IMG/VR virus record: IMGVR_UViG_3300035228_001115
Coordinates: 1 to 20,326 of that record
From: a virus
Strand: one strand, 5' to 3'
DNA: 20,326 nucleotides
A model generated the notes under the pieces. It was not told where the DNA came from and did not search any database. It saw only the letters and a program-made list of their open reading frames with translations. The first letter of the stretch is position 1. Each line of letters starts with the position of its first letter. Below, piece by piece: positions 17,779 to 20,326 of this stretch. The position numbers were made by a program, and so were the translations under genes.

Positions 17779-19338
17779 ATGGCTGCGATAATTACAGATC
17801 AATTACGTATTTTGAATGCGAAGAATTTTGTGGATGATGTCCAAAATTCTTCTAATTCTTATTACGCTTGGATTGGTTTACCAGACGCTTCTAATTTTCA
17901 AAGTGATTGGGATTCAAATCCCCCAGCACCTAAAGATTGTTTGAATGATTCTGATAATTATTGGGATGACATGCTGTGTCTTAAGAGAATCAACTCTACT
18001 GATGTAAGTCAGGTTGTTAGAAAGATTATATGGCAGTCTGGAACCACATATGATATGTGGAGAAATGATATCACTAGAGATAATCCATCTCTTCCTTCCA
18101 ACTCATATGACATTTATGACTCAAATTTCTATGTAATGAATAGTGAGTATAAAGTTTATATTTGTCTGTTCAATAATGCCAACCCAGAAAATAGTTTTAG
18201 AGGTGGTCCATCACTAGATGAACCAAATTTCACCGACTTAGAGCCCAGAGAGGCTGGTAGTAGTGGTGATGGATATATCTGGAAGTATCTCTACACTATT
18301 AAACCTAATCAGATCATTAAATTTGATTCTACCAGTTACATTGCAGTACCAACTGATTGGACCACTAACCCATCTTATGCTGCAGTAAGAGAAAATGCTG
18401 CAAACAGTGGTGAAATTAAAATTGTAACTATCAGAAATCGTGGTGTTGGTATTGGAACTGCAAATGTTACTTATACGAGAGTACCTATTCTAGGTAATGG
18501 TAGAGGTGCAGAAGCTACTGTTGTTGTTAACAATGATGCAAAGGTAGAGTCTGTAACCGTTTCTAATGGTGGTAATGGTTATACTTTCGGTACATTAGAT
18601 TTGAAGAGTGGTGGTGTTCCGAGTGGAACAATTGCACCGGTTTTTGATGTCATCATTCCTCCTCCAGGAGGTCATGGTGCAGACATTTATTCTGAACTGG
18701 GTGCGTATAATGTACTCTCTTATGCAAGATTTGAAAATGATACTCAAAACCCAGATTTCATTACTGGAAACCAATTTGCACAAGTTGGAATCGTAAAGAA
18801 TCCAACTAATTATGGTTCTTCTGCTCTTCTCACTAAAGATAAGGCAAGTGCCCTGTATGCACTTAAGTTGGTAGGTACTGGTTATAGTGAAGCTGTATTT
18901 GCTGCAGACTCATACGTAACTCAAACTGTTGGTCTTGGTTCTACTGCTATAGGAAGAGTTATCTCTTATGATGAACAAACTGGTGTTCTAAAGTATTGGC
19001 AAGATAGAAGAACTGCCGGATTTAATACTGACGGAACAAAAAATACTGTTCCTATTTACGGTTTCAATCAATTAAGATTTACTGCCTCCCCAACTGTGGG
19101 TGGTAGCATCAATATTGTTCCCACTACGGGTAACACTCTTAATATTGATCAACAATTTACGGGTGTTTCTACGGCGATAAATAGTAGGACATACTACTTG
19201 GGTCAGGAATTCACAAAAGGAGTATCGAATCCAGAATCTCAAAAATATTCTGGTGATATCATTTATGTTGATAATAGACCTTCTGTTACCCGATCCTCTT
19301 CACAGAAAGAAGATGTTAAAGTTATCTTGCAATTCTAA
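17779..19338 (+). CDS. 8: Baseplate wedge subunit gp8
   Basis: The product has 519 residues; T4 gp8 has 334. In T4, gp8 is a dimeric wedge component that binds gp7 and gp10. The similarity is clearest at SSGDGYIWKYLYTIKP (Gly163-Asp164-Gly165-Tyr166), which corresponds to the GDGYVWEYLFEI segment of T4 gp8, and at the following YIAVPTDW (T4: YIVVPWPEE). The N-terminal part has the usual layout: LRILNAKNFVDDVQNSSNSY, YAWIGLPD, then DMLCLKRI, then VYICLFNNANPENSF. Residues about 213-280 hold an insertion with two GxG(Y/I)-type repeats like those in the giant protein. It is followed by PPGGHGADIYSELGAYNVLS and ARFENDTQNPDFITGNQF, characteristic of the marine form. Twenty-two bases separate it from the fibre gene, with no strong ribosome site. 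The next gene starts five bases after its stop. Confidence 0.92.
   Translation: MAAIITDQLRILNAKNFVDDVQNSSNSYYAWIGLPDASNFQSDWDSNPPAPKDCLNDSDNYWDDMLCLKRINSTDVSQVVRKIIWQSGTTYDMWRNDITRDNPSLPSNSYDIYDSNFYVMNSEYKVYICLFNNANPENSFRGGPSLDEPNFTDLEPREAGSSGDGYIWKYLYTIKPNQIIKFDSTSYIAVPTDWTTNPSYAAVRENAANSGEIKIVTIRNRGVGIGTANVTYTRVPILGNGRGAEATVVVNNDAKVESVTVSNGGNGYTFGTLDLKSGGVPSGTIAPVFDVIIPPPGGHGADIYSELGAYNVLSYARFENDTQNPDFITGNQFAQVGIVKNPTNYGSSALLTKDKASALYALKLVGTGYSEAVFAADSYVTQTVGLGSTAIGRVISYDEQTGVLKYWQDRRTAGFNTDGTKNTVPIYGFNQLRFTASPTVGGSINIVPTTGNTLNIDQQFTGVSTAINSRTYYLGQEFTKGVSNPESQKYSGDIIYVDNRPSVTRSSSQKEDVKVILQF
18411..18620 (+). repeat. GxGY repeat insertion within gp8 (residues about 212-280)
   Basis: Units IVTIRNRGVGIGTANVTYTR (followed by GNGRGAEATVVV) and VESVTVSNGGNGYTFGTLDL. 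They have the same strand, Gly-x-Gly-Tyr and GxGA pattern as the repeats in the giant protein encoded upstream. The insertion accounts for part of the length difference from T4 gp8. Confidence 0.7.
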
Positions 19339-19343
19339 GAGAT

Positions 19344-20326
19344 ATGCCACAGGAAACTAATCTAAACGTCGCTCCTTATTTTGACGACTTTGATCCTAAA
19401 CAAAATTATTACAAGATTCTTTTCAAACCTGGCTATCCAGTTCAGGCTAGAGAGTTAAGTGGTCTTCAATCTATTCTTCAAAATCAAGTTGAAGATATTG
19501 GCAACCATTTTTTCAAAGAAGGTGCTAAAGTTATTCCTGGTGATTTAACTTATGTTAAAGACTTTTATGGTGTTCAAATTGAACCCGAGTTTCTTGGCGT
19601 ACCCGTAGGCATATATCTTGATCAATTAGTTGGCACGATCATTTCAGGGCAGTCTTCAAACGTGACTGCACGTGTCGTAACTTATATTACAAATGATGAA
19701 TCGGATAGAGGAACTTATACTTTATACGTAAATTATGAAAATTCTTCATCTAATGAGGATGTAAGTACTTTTATTAGTGGAGAAGTTTTAAATACAAGTA
19801 CTAATATTAATTATGCATCAACCTTTATCTCATCGGGTGAAGGGTTTTGTACAACAATTCCACAAAATGCACCTATTATTGGTTCATCTTTCAACCTTTC
19901 CCAAGGAATTTATTTCCTGAGAGGTTATTTTGTTGATGTTGCAACTCAAACTTTAATCCTTGACCAGTATAGCAATACCCCATCTTATAGAGTTGGTCTT
20001 GATATTTTTGAGGAGATAATTTCTTCTGATATTGACCCTTCTTTAAATGATAATGCTCAAGGGTTTAATAACTATACCGCCCCTGGTGCGGACAGACTTA
20101 AGATAACTCCAATATTAGCAAAAAAATCTCTCAACAGTTATGATGAGAGTAATTTTGTTCAGCTCTCGGAAGTTAATGGTGGTATTTTAAGATCTATTAA
20201 TAAAGACACCACATACAATTTCTTAGGAGATGAGTTTGCAAAAAGAACTTTTGACGAGTCTGGCCACTATTATGTAAAGGAATTCGTTACTACTGTAAAG
20301 AATAGTTTAAATAACGAGGAAGGAAA
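19344..20326 (+). CDS. DUF4815-type virion structural protein, N-terminal part (3' end outside the window)
   Basis: ATG 19344 lies five bases after the gp8 stop; AAGAG just before it may act as ribosome site. The frame is open to the right edge (327 codons visible, no stop). The start MPQETNLNVAPYFDDFDPKQ, then NYYKILFKPGYPVQARELSG and LQSILQNQVEDIGNHFFKEG, is the hallmark N-terminus of the DUF4815 family found downstream of gp8 in marine T4-like phages. Later segments are GSSFNLSQGIYFLRGYFVDV and, further on, NYTAPGADRLKITPIL. These proteins are thought to be baseplate or tail structural components, in the genomic position where T4 has genes 9-12; their exact role is not established. Start choice is supported by the conserved first residues and tight coupling to gp8. 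Confidence 0.9.
   Translation, partial: MPQETNLNVAPYFDDFDPKQNYYKILFKPGYPVQARELSGLQSILQNQVEDIGNHFFKEGAKVIPGDLTYVKDFYGVQIEPEFLGVPVGIYLDQLVGTIISGQSSNVTARVVTYITNDESDRGTYTLYVNYENSSSNEDVSTFISGEVLNTSTNINYASTFISSGEGFCTTIPQNAPIIGSSFNLSQGIYFLRGYFVDVATQTLILDQYSNTPSYRVGLDIFEEIISSDIDPSLNDNAQGFNNYTAPGADRLKITPILAKKSLNSYDESNFVQLSEVNGGILRSINKDTTYNFLGDEFAKRTFDESGHYYVKEFVTTVKNSLNNEEG

Noticed and set aside
18608-18796. 62-residue frame in another forward frame within gp8
   Set aside because: It is entirely inside the well-supported gp8 frame and has no ribosome site or domain.
19176-19183. GATAAATA inside gp8 as a late promoter for the DUF4815 gene
   Set aside because: It matches the motif but lies in coding sequence 160 bases before the next start; chance occurrence in AT-rich DNA is likely and no placement evidence supports it.
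1-20326. CRISPR array, tRNA, insertion sequence, retron or anti-defence island
   Set aside because: No regular DNA repeats with spacers, no cloverleaf-like segment, no transposase or reverse-transcriptase motifs, and no intergenic space large enough; the window is almost entirely structural genes.

Overview
The window is a stretch of the late, structural gene region of a T4-like marine myovirus, most likely a cyanophage of Prochlorococcus or Synechococcus. Three lines of evidence support this. First, the gene order runs gp25, gp6, giant structural protein, tail-fibre-like protein, gp8, DUF4815-type protein. Second, several protein starts and cores have the marine T4-like form of these families. 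Third, the DNA is AT-rich, all genes lie on one strand and they are packed almost without gaps. The host assignment is an inference; a related pelagiphage-type myovirus is not excluded.

Layout: the left edge (3-290) holds the 3' end of a family-2-like glycosyltransferase. Two very small genes follow (298-450 and 454-600; the second encodes a strongly basic 48-residue protein). A clear intrinsic terminator at 611-637 closes this block. After it come a conserved 208-residue protein of unknown function (651-1277) and a 52-residue acidic protein (1293-1451). A late-type promoter motif (1457-1464) then precedes the baseplate block. gp25 (1491-1892) abuts gp6 (1893-3962) with no spacer. A single 4045-codon gene (3981-16118) fills 60% of the window. 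A 533-residue fibre-like protein with a C-terminal cupredoxin-like domain (16155-17756) comes next, then gp8 (17779-19338), then the 5' part of a DUF4815-like virion protein that runs off the right edge (19344-20326).

How the genes work together: gp25, gp6 and gp8 are components of the baseplate wedge of contractile-tailed T4-like phages. The giant protein occupies the place where T4 has gene 7 (between 6 and 8), so it is probably a very large baseplate or tail-periphery protein. It is a mosaic of recurring beta-rich modules (a GxGY..PP repeat, an H-F-TG repeat, and several two-copy modules) around a YHYH domain. One of these repeat types is also inserted in gp8, which helps explain why gp8 is much longer than its T4 counterpart. 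Late-type promoter octamers sit at the gp25, fibre-gene and possibly gp8 starts, two of them overlapping the preceding stop codon.

I see no tRNA, rRNA, CRISPR array, insertion sequence, integrase, attachment site or metabolic gene here. No intergenic stretch exceeds about 50 bases. I found no evidence of a wholly new system; the most interesting content is the architecture of the giant protein and the copper-site-like domain on the fibre protein.
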